Both the position numbers and the translations under genes were made by a program. This document shows positions 27,526 to 40,665 of a stretch of DNA of 64,000 nt, one piece after another (position 1 is the first letter of the stretch; every line of letters begins with the position of its first letter). This DNA is from Montifringilla adamsi (taxonomy: Eukaryota > Chordata > Aves > Passeriformes > Passeridae). The notes under the pieces were generated by a model that saw only the letters and a list, made by a program, of their open reading frames with translations, was not told where the DNA came from and did no database searches. Where the stretch lies: the NCBI GenBank assembly GCA_017590115.1, contig JAGGNK010008559.1:7805888-7869887 (forward strand), read 5' to 3'.

Positions 27526-30500
27526 TGGTTGGCAGTGCTAGCAGAACCTATCTGGGGAAACTGTCAGCACGTGGAGTTTATGTGCAGCTGCAGATGTCAC
27601 AGCAGCACTGCTGCCGCTGTACCTGTGCCAGCATGGGAAGTGTGCCCTGCCAGCAGCACTGCTTCTGACCACACTCAGCACTGATCCCTGTTCATACTGC
27701 CCCCTCCCACTACCTTCACGAGTATTAATTAAAAGTGATTCATAAAAAGCTTTCACCAGGCAGGAGCTGATTTATAGTCCAGACAGCCCACAGTGAGAGA
27801 GCCAAGGAGCTCGGCCATCCGACCTCGTGTGCCCTTCCTGCAATTCACACCAAGTATGTCAGCACTGCCATAAATGTCACACCTCCTGTGACAGGGCTCA
27901 TGGCAGCCTCCACTGACTTTTGTCACCCTCTTAGTGACCCTTCCTCCTGGAGTTACCAGGCACTGCACTGACCTGCAGGAGCTGAGGCTGGCAGCCAAGC
28001 AGGAGGGGCTCAGGAAGAGGCTTGTGCCACTTCTCTGCTCCATTGCTTTCACCTGGGTAGCAAAGCTTGGTTACTCCACAATCCTCCCTGCAATAATTTT
28101 GAAGAAAGCCTGTTAGGGAAATGGAAAATTTTGAAGTATTTCAGTACCCTTTATTCACTACTACACTTACATTTTTTATTTAAATCCAGTGCAATTTGTT
28201 GCGAGCTCAGGAACTCCCCTTACCCTCACAGACCAATCCCCCAAGTTCTCCCAGTCCTGCCAGTGCACCAAACACTGCTGGGTCTCCAGAGTGCTCCTGC
28301 AGCTCGTGCACAGCTCCACTTCCACTGAGCTGATCTGTGGACTCCCTCTTTGGGAATAATTTGATAACAGAAAACTGCTCACCATATAGAACTGGAAAAA
28401 GACTTCACGCCAGACCAGACTTTTCGTCTGATTTGATCAAGAGGGACAGGAATTTTGGTGTAGGTAGGGGAATCACTGTCCTTTATAGCCCCAAGAAAGC
28501 CAATGTACCACCAGCACCAAGGAGCATCAACCCTGCTTGCCAAGCCTTACAGAGGCTGCAGAAACACTCACAGCCTTTGCCCAGGTGAAGGGAACTACAA
28601 GGTCAGATCCAGCTTGAGGGGACTGAGAAGCAGCCCCAGCACCCAGCTGGGGTAGCCCTGGCAGCCTGTGGCAACAGGCACTACTCCTGCATCTAAAGGA
28701 ATGCATGACAGGCATTGCTGTCCCCCAGGTTTGATGTTTTCTTTTCATCCCTCTGCTGTAATTTAACTAGAGATGATGTTACCAGTGTGCCTAATTGTAC
28801 TCAGCCTCAAAAAGGTCTTGCCCTGATGACACTGAGGTTCCACAGCTTGTATGTCACATAAAAAAGCAGTGCCTCACACTGGCTTTAAGTGTGTTGCATT
28901 TTGACTGTACTTATTGTTATGTTTTATTATATATTTACTTTTACTTATATTTTCTATAGTCTGATATATGCTTCAAATACTTCATGAAAGAAGCAAAAAT
29001 AACCTTCTAATTTACTAACAAAGTCATCTCCCAGAATGAATCAGTAAAAGCCATTTTCAAGTAAAATGATACCACATTGCCAGAATGACAAGCACAGAAT
29101 TGTCTCACAGATGATAAACCAGAACTGAATTTGAGAAACCTCATGTAGACTTTCTACTATGAATCAATCACCCTTTTTAAAATTATTTTTAGCTAGAGGT
29201 TGAAGATAGGGTGATTCATCCCATTCTGAAATTGTTTTGTTTCAATACAATACAAATTTGTTTTCTGCAACATCTTTTAAGCAATACTGGGAGAGCAGAA
29301 TAAGAATTACATCAGTCCCAGCAGAAGAGAAAAACAAGTCTAGGGACAAAAGGAGGCATTTTCCATCTGAGATGTAGGAAGGAGTGGAGCAGCAATGCGG
29401 CAGTTTTACAAAAAAAAGTCTCTCTCAGGGCAAACAAAATTAATCTGTTTAAAACCAAGGTTTCTGAAGCCAGAGAGAGAAATGGCCAGTATTAGGTGAA
29501 AAAGAGGAAATTGGGAGATATGGACTTCACAAACAGTGAGGCCCTGGGAGCTGTTCCTTCACCATCAGGGGAGCACAGGGCTTGTGATGTGGACATAGCA
29601 AGAAATGAGCAGGATAAGTCAGGTTTGGGAGTGCATCTCTTGGCCATAATGCGGATCTCTGGCTTTGAGACTTGTAGCAAGGAAGCTGAAACAAACCCAC
29701 AGGTTTTCTTGCTCAGACAGCCTGGGTGCCTGTGGGTAGCCACTAGCTGTGACTAATGCCACAGAGATTCTTACCATTGCCATCACCAGGCAGGTCCCGC
29801 TTCTTGCAGCAGGACATACATGGCTGGCACTGAAGGCACTCACTCAGGTACCTCTTACCTACAAATTTAGGAGGAAAATATTGCCTGTACATTTAATCCT
29901 CAGAGCCTTGGGTAAACTAGTGTATTTGTTGAAGTCATCCTGGGAAAACTTTTGCCAGCCTTTAGTGTAAAGAACTGTCTTTACACTTAAACAACAACAA
30001 GAACATTGGTGAGGAACAAGGCATTAATGAGGTCAAGGTTTCAGGTTATTGACTTCCCTCCTAGATAATGGTCTATCAAAATATAAATCACCCCACCCTA
30101 GTTTCAAAACACCAACATGCAGCACTAAGGTGGGGCAACCCAAGGGCATTCCCTCCCTACTGTTTTCTTAACAAAAAATTATTCTTGATCTTTATTCAAG
30201 TAAGAGCAGTTAGGCACAGAAACAATGTCTAAGAGCCCCACCTCAAAGAAAATCTTGATTGCTGCTTTATGTCTTGAAGCTCTCAGGGGACAGGGATTAT
30301 GGGCATCTTCCCTGTGTGCCAGCTTTTTTCATTTCTAAGAGGCAACTGAGCTTTATCCTGCATTGCTGTGCACTCTATAAAGCAACAAAGAAACAAAAAG
30401 GAAGATATCTATTTTTTAAAAATTGATATGAAATATTTTAAATTTACTTCGATTTCTAAAGCAAATAAAGTGCTTTGACATACACAAGGTTGCTTGTCAT

Positions 30501-33500
30501 GGAAGCAGTATCCAAAAGGAAACACACTCATTCTCTTGTGCAAGCTAAGTTAGAGAATGCGACCTCCTGGTGATTCCTCTTATCTTCTAAGTAAATCCAC
30601 CAAACCTTTCCCGAGCCTCACATTTGCCTAAATCTCAGCCTTGGCAAGGAAGGACTATGCAGGTATTTTGTAAAATCCTTTTAAGAAGACTGCATGAGTT
30701 TTGAATTGTAAGTCCTCAAGGCATTTAATAATTTAGAAATAATATGAAAATAATTCAGAAATAATATGACAATTTGTCTTTTGAGTTACTTCCTACCGTA
30801 TCCTCTTGATGAAATGAAGGCTGTACGCCTTCACAATTTTCCATTTAGATAGAATTCCACCAGTTTAATCAAAGTGAAACATTAGGTACTGTTATGGTCC
30901 TTATACCTTCAGATTTCCTTACTGATAACCCACATACTATCCGTTAACCCATTGCATCATTCACAAGAATAAACAACCTGGGCTCTGCATACAGGAAGCT
31001 GAACAAAAAGGAAATAGACAATATTAGTTTTCATGTACATATTTTCACCTCTGCAGAGATCAGACCGACATATTTCCACAGATCAAGGTGATCTGTCAGA
31101 TGTGCCTGTTAAGTTCCCTATGGATACAAAAAGGCACTTCCTGTTTTTAAAGTCTGACCCTTTTTCATCTAAACCACCATTACCTCACTCCCACTAAAGG
31201 ATGGAAGCAATGGTCCATAAGGGTAGCAAATGTCAGATTAATATCCCATTCACTGCTATCATCTGTACTGCAATATTAAGGGTTAGGGGCTTGCGTAATG
31301 CCAAAGATCAATACCTCACATGTTCAAATGTACACAATGGAAAGGGCAATGGACAATATACCCATTTACTTGGGGACACCGACTACAAAATCCTGATTTT
31401 TTTACTTAATAAGGTAAGGAAGTCTTTCCTCAATTTCAGTAAAAGGAAGGTGTTTAATACTCTGCTCTGCAGAGGTGGAAGCCCTGCCAGACTCTTAGTT
31501 TAGCTCCTCACTTCAGGCAGAGAACCACATACACGCTTTCAAGGTACTTAGATAGGAGAAGGACTCCGTGAACTCCTTCCCAACGGAAGATGCAAACAAC
31601 TATTCATGAGCAACAAATTAACAATGAGAAATTGTGGTCTTTGTTCCTGCCAGAAAAGAATGAATGTGATTTAATATAACCAGAAAATCCATACTCAAAC
31701 CAGTTTTATCACTGTGAGTGTCCCAGTTCCAGCGAGGATGGAGTTGCCTTCCTTCACAGCAGTGTCATTGGAGCTATTTGGATTTGTGACTAAAATACAC
31801 TCACAAACACACCAGTGCTTTGTCTGTGGCTGAACAATTCTTGCACAGCACTAAGGCTCTCTCCAGAAGGCGATTTGTTGCACACTTAATTTTGGCCATA
31901 GTATTAAAGACTAATTTTTCAGTCTCACCAATAAACCTTTAGTGGGTTTGAATCACATTATTTGGTCCCTAAATTATTTCAGGGGCTGTTCATGAAATAT
32001 GTCGCTGAGTTTTGCTGAAATTATTGCAACAAAAGATTGTAACTGATAGGTTTGTTCTCAAATTCTTTTTAAGATTATCTTTCAGTGAATCAATACAGGC
32101 AGAAGATCATTGCTTGGGGCATTTTGGTGGATGTAGGAGAATTCCTTGAAATGTAGTGGACAGCAGGCTAAACAGTGAGTCAGTGCAGCTGCTGGGAAGG
32201 TCAGGAATAGCAGTGCTGTCCCTGGGGGTAGGGAGCACTGCATCGCACAACATCCAGCCCCAAACCATGCTGGACAGGACCTGCCTTCCCAAGGCCCTCT
32301 GTGTGAATGCACTTATTTGACCTCAACCCCACAGAAATCATTAACTTGTCTCCCAAGAAAGCCCAAGAAGACCTCATGTTCCCAAAAGTGAAGGTCCTTT
32401 GTGCAGCAGATATTTTTCCTTCTGCTTTCCGTGCTGCCTCAGGAAATAAGCACTTGTACTTTGAACACCTCCCTCTTTTCCGATAAAACAGTTTCCCTTA
32501 GCTCTAAGATACTTGTCATTCTGAGGATGCTAAGTGGAAACACTGTTCTCTGCAAACAAACCCACAGCATAGAGACAATGAAATATTGTCTCTCCACAGC
32601 ACTGGACAGGAGATAGTTTTTAAAGGTGCTTCTGCATTGTATTTTTACTGTAGCTCTGGTGTAAGTCAGCCACAAAGAGAAGGGGTGACAAGAAAGTGAA
32701 GCAGCTGAACTCACAGGTGTAGGAAGTTTTCACCTTCTATCTCTCAGCAGAATAACTATATTATTATTTTCTGGGGATAAGTGTACTCAGAGCTGCTGAC
32801 ACTATTCATAAGTCCACTAGAGAGCAGCTATGCCTCACACTCAGTGAGGTTCTGTTTTAATTAGTTTCTCTGACATTTATTGCACTTCACTCAAATGACT
32901 AATCAGCCCTGGGAAGCTTTCTCAGTACTAGACTGAGAGGCAACAGGGGTGTGGATTCAGCTGCTCTGATTTATACACAGATATGTGAATGCCCACCCTG
33001 GCACTGAGCTGCTCTTGTTCATGCACGGAGTTATTCTTGAAGAAGTCTTAGCTCATAGGAGAAGAAAAGTCAATCAACAACCTGGAGGTGCAAGTTCCCT
33101 TAAATCTCTTCAGTAAGGAATATGCAGATTTCTTGGAAGAAGTCTAGGGCAAGAGGTAGCTAAAGGGACCATTCCAGCAATGGATAAAATGGAAACAGAA
33201 AAATAGCTAAATATGGCTCTTTTACCTCATTTTCACTAGGTGCAATAGTGTTGTGTAGGTCTAAAGAACTAATAAGGCAGAGCAGTCCACAGCAACCCAT
33301 ATTAGCCCATTTTCCACTAACTTATGGAAGATTTTAAGTAACACTGAAGAATGATTTAAACTAATGAGAAGACAATGTATTGTATGAAATCCAACTTTAT
33401 ACAGAGAAGACAATTTAATGTACAAAATACTGGCTTCTCCTGACCATCCTCTCAGCTTTAATAAAAACATTGAAGTTTTCTTTAAACATCAAGGAGCAAC

Positions 33501-36500
33501 ATAAAGATAGTTTGAATTCCAAAAGTTTCACTACTTATCTTTTTGTCAGAGAAAAAGGAAACTAGTACCTGTCTGAACAACTGGCAAATCCACATTCCCT
33601 AGCCTGTAAGTTAATGAAAATTGTCCTGGCCCTGTTAGAAGCAGACAAAAATTATTAAGGCAGAAGTTCTTTTACCTTTAACCTGCATTATACCTGCCCC
33701 TTATGAACTGCCTTCAAGTGCCTGGGTCTTTCTACTTTGGCATGCTGGCTTACTGACCTTCTTTTTTTATATCAGATCACTTCACCCTCCTGCATCAAGT
33801 AGGAAGGACAAGAACCAACTTCAGGCTTTTTATACCAAAGGTCTGGTTTTACTTGTGTCCTTTTCCTTTGTCCATCATTTTCTGGAATACTGGTTACTCA
33901 TTGTATATAACCCTGGCACTGTTTGTCATCTGTGAAAAATCAAAAATTTTTCAGAGCATGAGTACTTAATTATAAAAATCTAAGAAAGCACAGAGAATGA
34001 CTATAAATGTTAGACTGATCACCTAAACAAGGGAGAGCATCTTTAATTTGGCAGAAACCATATGAAGTGGCATAAAACACGCTGCAACTACTGAGATGAG
34101 CAAGAAAAATAAAGCTTACTGCAGGTTGGACATTCTGCTTTAAACAATGAAGAAAGGTCTATTTTCCAGCTTTTAAAATTATTTCAAATAAAACTTCATA
34201 ATTAAATATAATTAATGGAAAATTGAAACGATCATATGAAAGCATCCCCACAGAACATTTTTATATTTCTAGTTACTTATTAGCTTTGACATAAATTGGC
34301 CAAACTTAATAAAATCAATTGGGATATGAACAGAGCTAAGAGGGAAAGTTTGTGCACTGAACTAGGTCTAGCAATAAAGGAGAAAACAATGCAGCTCAGA
34401 TAACGAGTAAGGAGAGCTTCCATGGTACATGATTATATCAGAGGGTAGAACTGCTTCATCTCTGCTCAGTTTAAAGGCAATTTAAAGTGAACGGCGACAT
34501 TTCTCTCAGTGTGGTCAAATCAGCCGTGGAGAGGGCAATGGCAAGGAAAAGAGACCAAAAAAAATCTTCAGGGTCTGTTGCTTCTCTGCCATACTCTGCA
34601 TTTTTCACAGCACGTTCTTTAACCTCTCCCTGCAGATCCAGCACAAACAGTGTTTGAAAGTGCATGAGCCTCCTTTGATCTCCGGGTATTGTTTTGGAAA
34701 TTATATCTTTGTCTCCTTTTTTCTGCAGGCCGTTTCTGAGATTCTCGTGAGTTTTCCCGTTCTCAGGTTAAATGTTTCCACTTCCCTTCACATTTTTGCC
34801 CTTTGTGCAGCAGTATCAAGTACAAACATTCTGCAGCCTTTGGAGTGCCATCGGCATCTCTTCTGACTTTTCAGCTGTGCCCTCAGCGTAGAGGTTCAAA
34901 CCTGCACAAGGGGAGATTTAAGAGATGCAACTATCCTGGGAGGCTTACCTACCAAGTAGAAGAGGCATTGACAGAGTTTTTCCATGGGTTGAATAACAAA
35001 GTAGTTGTGTAATCCTTATGGTAATCAGAAGAGGAGGATCCAGGAGTGGAAACTGAGCTATATGGGAAGGAATGATGAGTCCTATGATATTGCTTCTGGG
35101 TAAAATATGGGTGCTTCAAAAGAAAGCTAATCCTTGGTTATCTGCCTATCTTGCAGTGATAATAGGAAAAATGTGATTTTCAAAAGCCACCATTGTTCTG
35201 GGCTAGGATCTTCATTGACTCCTTGTTTGCCTTTTGGTTTCCCACAAGAAATCAGAGAAACAGCACTGTCCTGCTCAAGGAACATGTATCAATTGTAAAG
35301 TCTGCAAGAAGCTCATAAGTAACAGGCAAGAAAAATGTCCTTGAACAGAAGAGTATTTTTAGAAACCAGTTTTACTATTTTCTTGTATATTCCTTGACAG
35401 ATGCAGACATCATATTTACTGTCTCAGATTTAGGAAAACACAAGTAAGACAAGACACCTCAGTTTTCCAGTCAAGGCACAATGTTAGAGTAACACTTTTA
35501 ATTTTTTTTCCTTGAAAAGGAACAACTCTCCAGGATGGACCAATGAGATAGTAATGAGGAATTAAAACCTATGGTCTTCTATTGATGTTTTGATATGGAA
35601 ATTACTGAAAATTATTAAGATGAACCTTGCTATCATCCCTCTGAAATAGCTAAGTGGGTGATCACACTTTCAATCTTTATTCACAAAGAATGCTTTGATT
35701 ATGTTTTCAGACAGATTTTGGTACTCCCACAAACACACTGAGTAGTTTTTTTCCCACACAAACAGTAATTTCACTTACATTTCAGCAAGAAACTTTGTTT
35801 TATTAACTTGAATGTTATTTTTCTTTTCCTTTGCTTTCTATCCAGAGGTCTTTGTCATTTTGAAGTCATTCCCATAGGTTCACTTAGAGGGAACGGTGAC
35901 ATGCCTCTGGGAACTTGCCTGGCAGAGGCAAAACTGTTGTTGGTGAAAACTCAAAGTTTGGAAGTCAATGCAGTCACTGCTGCCAGCAGTGAAGGGAATG
36001 TGATTTGCCAATATTAGAGGTTCAGGTGTCCTGTATTGCTGCAGCTCAGCTTTCTGGGGAGTTACAGGATGGGAGGCACTCACCAGAGCAGAAGGGAAGA
36101 GAGTGAGGGGAGGAGTAAAGGCTCATACAGGTGGATCCATAGCTCTCCTGGCTCCAGTTAAGTGATGATTCTGTCATCCTGAGAATCAATTCACTGATTG
36201 CAGTGTGGAACTCAACTACAGAAGGAAAAACACTCAACTGATCAACTGTCCCATTATGTTTTGTTGCGATTGCTACCACTTCTGCTGCAGCTCCCTCTCT
36301 CTGTCCTACTTTTAGATTCTTTAGTCTTGGATTTTAAAAAATTATTTATTTAGACCACCTTTTCAGACTAGAGATACTGCTGGTTACCTTAAATGGTACC
36401 AGTACCATAGTTTATTCTAAATTATCTTATTAAGCTGTTTGGGGTTTTTAAAACCAAATTCTCAGGTGGAAGATTTTATTTTATAATGCCTCTGTCATTT

Positions 36501-39500
36501 CCCACAGTTACTTACTCTATTTGTCTTCACACTTGAGAAAATGCTTTCCTCTCACATCTGGTTCTCTGTGTTTAATTTAAAATTTCCTTCCTAAACCTTA
36601 ATCATAACCAAGAATATCTTGACTTGTCTTGCTTTTTGAGGTCAAAAATGCTCACAATGCATCTTAAAAAATTTCCATTACTGTTTCTACTGAATGCAAG
36701 GAAAATATGTTGACTTCATTAAAACAAAAAGAATAAAATTAAACCAGAGATAATTTTCATAAATTAGATGTACAGATTTCACAGCTCAGAAACAAGGATG
36801 TCGAATGTGTCCAGCCTATACAGCCTCCTACACAGAAACCACAAGGTTTCAACGACAAGTCAGTGAAACCACAGCGTTCAGCTTTTTATCCAAGACAAGC
36901 TCTACCCAACGGGTGCTGCTGCCTTGGTGTGCTGACTGCTCACACAATAGTTTTTCCAAGGTTCGCTTAAGGTGCTGACCTGTGAAGAGAAATGAAACTC
37001 ATTATGCAAACAACTCTGCTATATAGCTTCTCAAATCTGTATGTGTGTGCACATAACCGATAAATCTGCAGGCACAGGCACACACATCCCTGAGTTAGAT
37101 ACGGCTACTTACAGATGAAGACAGAGACATCTGGAAAAAAAGAAAAAACAAGAAAGACTGTTTTTACAATGTTACTAGCTTACCTGTTAAGGATAGCACG
37201 AGCTAGTCACCTCAGCATTCTTCAACCTCCTGTAAACATTAAACAGCAGAATCTATTTATGAAGTTAAAAGTCATAACTAAGTGAATTTCATTACCAGAG
37301 CAATTAATGTATGAGAAACAGAAGAGTATTCCCATTTAAGAGAATTCTAGACTAGTATAGTTACTTCTGCATCACGGCTTTCATTGATATAACTACCTGA
37401 AAAGTAACGACAAATCCTGCCTGAACAACACCATCATACCTTCAAGAGTCCTAAAGGTAGGCAAGGGCGCGGAGTTAAGATTCCCCTAAACACTCTTCTA
37501 TAAAATAATTCTGCCAGAATCATGAAATACTGTCTGCACTGGCACCAAATTGCTGTTCCTGGAACGATGCTGCTGAGTGGGAGCCACTGGCCCCCTCAGC
37601 CTCACATGCTAAGGAAGCACTTGTTGCATAGGAGATCACAGTTGTGTTCAATAGTAAAGCCAATAGAAGGAGAGTTTCAGGCTTCTGGCAACTCATTTCT
37701 ATTTGCAAATTTGTCAGGTGTGCTAAGAAGAAAACAGTGTTGACAGTGAAGTGATTGAAATTAAAACAAAGCTAAACAAACAGGCTCTCAAGGCCTTTGT
37801 AAGAGGGATTTCATTGTATTGACCCAAGGCCCTGGTAACGGAAGCTCCTCAGATTGTGACAAACTGTGGCAGAGAGTAGCAGTGACCTGAAGTAGAAATA
37901 TTTTTAAACGGCTTTGCTGCTGAAGAAAGCACCTGCATTTGTACTCCCTGAGAACTGCAGACATGGCTTCCGCCTCAGCCTTCCCTTCAGCTACGCAGTG
38001 TGACACCAAAGCCTCCCATCTTCTGCAGGGGCTGAAGTACACATCTGGTGGCTGACCCAGTGGTCACCACCCAGTGGTGGTGGTGCTCAGGGCAAGCTGA
38101 GGAGCTGGTGTGCCAGCAAAGACTTGGAGTCACTCCAAAGGGAGGCAGACTGCATCCTCCAGTGCAATGTCACACTGCTTCTCTGTCCTCACTACTTCTT
38201 GCTGTGCCGGCACCATGAGACATGACACCGTCCCTGGGAAGACACAAAAGAAAGGGCAGGAGAGCAATGTGACTGAGTTACTAGGGTTTGGAATCAACAC
38301 TATCATTAAAAATAATTCTATTAGAAACTGAGTATAAACAGTAAACACATATACGAAGATGAAAGAGGGTACAATCTGTGGTATTTTGGCAGTACCTGAA
38401 AACCAGAAAGCAGAACTAGTCAGAAATAAGTGGCATTCAGTCATCTGCTTCTACCAATAATAACGATAATTAAAAGGAGAAAATTGCTTTTTATGTTGAA
38501 GATAACTTTATGTAAGAAGTATTATAAAGGCCAAATCAGAGCAGATCTGCTGGAGGAGGCAAAACAGGCCATAGCCCCTCAGTGGCTGTGCCCTGTGTTT
38601 AGCTTTAGACTGTGTAAGAAGGAAGAACTGCACTGCTGTGGAGATCCCACACCAGCTCAGAAGCCTCACCAAACCCTGGGAGTGACTTCCAAAAGAATCT
38701 GTAACATCAAACCCTGAATTCTGTTTTCAAACCTCAAACTGTAGTGTCATGCTGATCACCATGCAAGGCACATCAAGACACAGGGAGCCCCAGCTGCCAG
38801 TGGAATAGTTACCAGTTTACCAGACTGTGCACCACACACATCTTGAACCTGCAACGGTTCAGTGGTTATTTGCTTTATGCTACTGGTATTGTAACACAGA
38901 AGTGAGTCAGTCCCTTCTGACTTCTGCTCCTTCTGTTCATTAACAACAGTAAATGAACAAAGGAAGCATCTTGCATTGTTCCATTCTGCATCCTCCATTC
39001 ACTGTCCAAAACCTGTGTCTATCTCTTCTGATTTTTCTTTCTCAACATTTGGGATGAACATGAGACATGCTGTTGGGTTTCAGCATTACTACATTCCTGC
39101 TTTTCACACATAGGCTTGTCTCTTACTGGAATCATTGGGAAATGTGTTGGGAATGTTGGGAAACAGACAACACTCCTGTGGTAGGAAGGTGGTGCTCTGT
39201 GTGCCTTCCTTCACAAGGAGATCTGCAGACCTGCTATGCATCAAACCCTTGAGCAGCAGAAGTCCTGGCTGCCACAGAGAGCAGGAGCAATGACTTGCCT
39301 CAGCCAGTCCCCATCTGTGGCTTTCAGCTGAACAACTCCCTTCTGCCCTCAGAATTTTAAGAGAACTGTGGTAGCCAAACATCCTGTCAGCTGCTGCCTT
39401 GTCTTATGAACGTGGCTGTCCTCTTGTAGTGGGGAAAGATTGTGAGCACGACCGTAAAGAAGAATGAGCTCTTCATGAAAGCTTGAACACAGCTCAGGCA

Positions 39501-40420
39501 CAGCTCTAAGTTACAGAGATCAAACTGTTCAGGCCATACGCAGGAGGTTTTAGCTGAGATGTGAAAGGAACTGCATGATATGGCTTACTGCAGTGGCAGA
39601 AGATCCCACTTGGTCACGCAGTGAGGCTTCTTCCATCCTACATGCAGTGAAAGTTGTGACCCAGGAGATAGGAGGCTGCTCCCACCACTAAAGGAGACTT
39701 AAAAGGATGTGCCCACAAGAGGACAGTTCTGAATATCTGGCTCTGTGCAGGATGGGTCTAAGCTTGTCTCAGGCTCTAGGTGTTGACAGGATATTTCCTC
39801 AGTACAGTTTGTCATTAGTAGCTCGTAAGGACATAAATACATCAAACTATGTGCCTAAAAAGCATTACTGGCTTGACCTAGGAGTAGGATGGGTAAGAAA
39901 TAGGCTACAAGTAGTCCTGAAGGAACATTATGGAGAATGTAAATGGTTTGATATTGCTGCCTATTAATATTTTAGTGTCTTGTGTCTCCACAGAGTTATA
40001 TTTACAGAGTTACGATTTTTTTTTTACAGCAAATACAAGTTAAGAATAGATTTTTTTTTCCCAGGTTCAGTTTTCTCTTTACAAATACAAAGCACAGTTA
40101 AAAGACCAAAGAATTATACCAAAGCTTATAATAGGAAAATAAGATTACAAGAGGGTAGAACTGTCTTGCAAAGCTGTCAGGAATATTTTGAAGACTAGCT
40201 CTTCTAAATCTGTCTTACAGGAATCTTCTTCCTAGTCTTCCATTTTTCAGCATAACTCTCTCCCCTTATCTCCTACAATCCCCCGTCACAGACAGTACAC
40301 ACATGAAATTTCACAAATCCAGGTTATAAAAATTCTTTGAAAGCAGCCCTGTATATTACAGAGTTTTCTGGCTGAACCATAGCGATGACTAAGCCATGGG
40401 AAAAGCCTCCATTCAGTTCT
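27526..40420. other. Intergenic DNA, no recognised gene
   Basis: About 13 kb of AT-rich DNA. Open frames are short and lack recognisable domains. A 58-codon minus-strand frame at 37696-37520 begins with a signal-peptide-like stretch (see findings). A small near-duplicate, AGAAATAATATGA twice, lies at about 30733-30770. Confidence 0.5.
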
Positions 40421-40429
40421 CCTGTAAAG

Positions 40430-40665
40430 GAAAATGTAGGTGGGGAAACCGGGCTTTCAGGGTCGAAGTCATGCAGCTCTTGGGTGGCACCATCGCGAAG
40501 AGGAAAGAGGAGGACTCGGCCGGCGGGGTTGGGCCGGGAGGTTTCTCACATTTCCTCTTTCCAGCCATCCCTGTGGGGCCGGGCCGGCGACAGTGTGAGA
40601 GAGGCTGTCATTGTTTGACTCAGCGTGTTCCTAAGCCACAAGAGAGCAGTGACGTATGTAAAAAA
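40430..40665. promoter_or_regulatory. Isolated CpG-rich patch, candidate promoter or enhancer
   Basis: The patch contains clustered CpG (CACCATCGCGAAGAGG, ACTCGGCCGGCGGGG, GGGGCCGGGCCGGCGACAG) in an otherwise CpG-poor region about 3 kb upstream of IL21. Near its right end are TTTGACTCAGCG, which matches an AP-1/MAF-type site, and GTGACGTATG, which matches a CRE half-site. In human a divergent non-coding RNA (IL21-AS1) starts near IL21; whether this patch is an equivalent start is inference. Confidence 0.4.
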
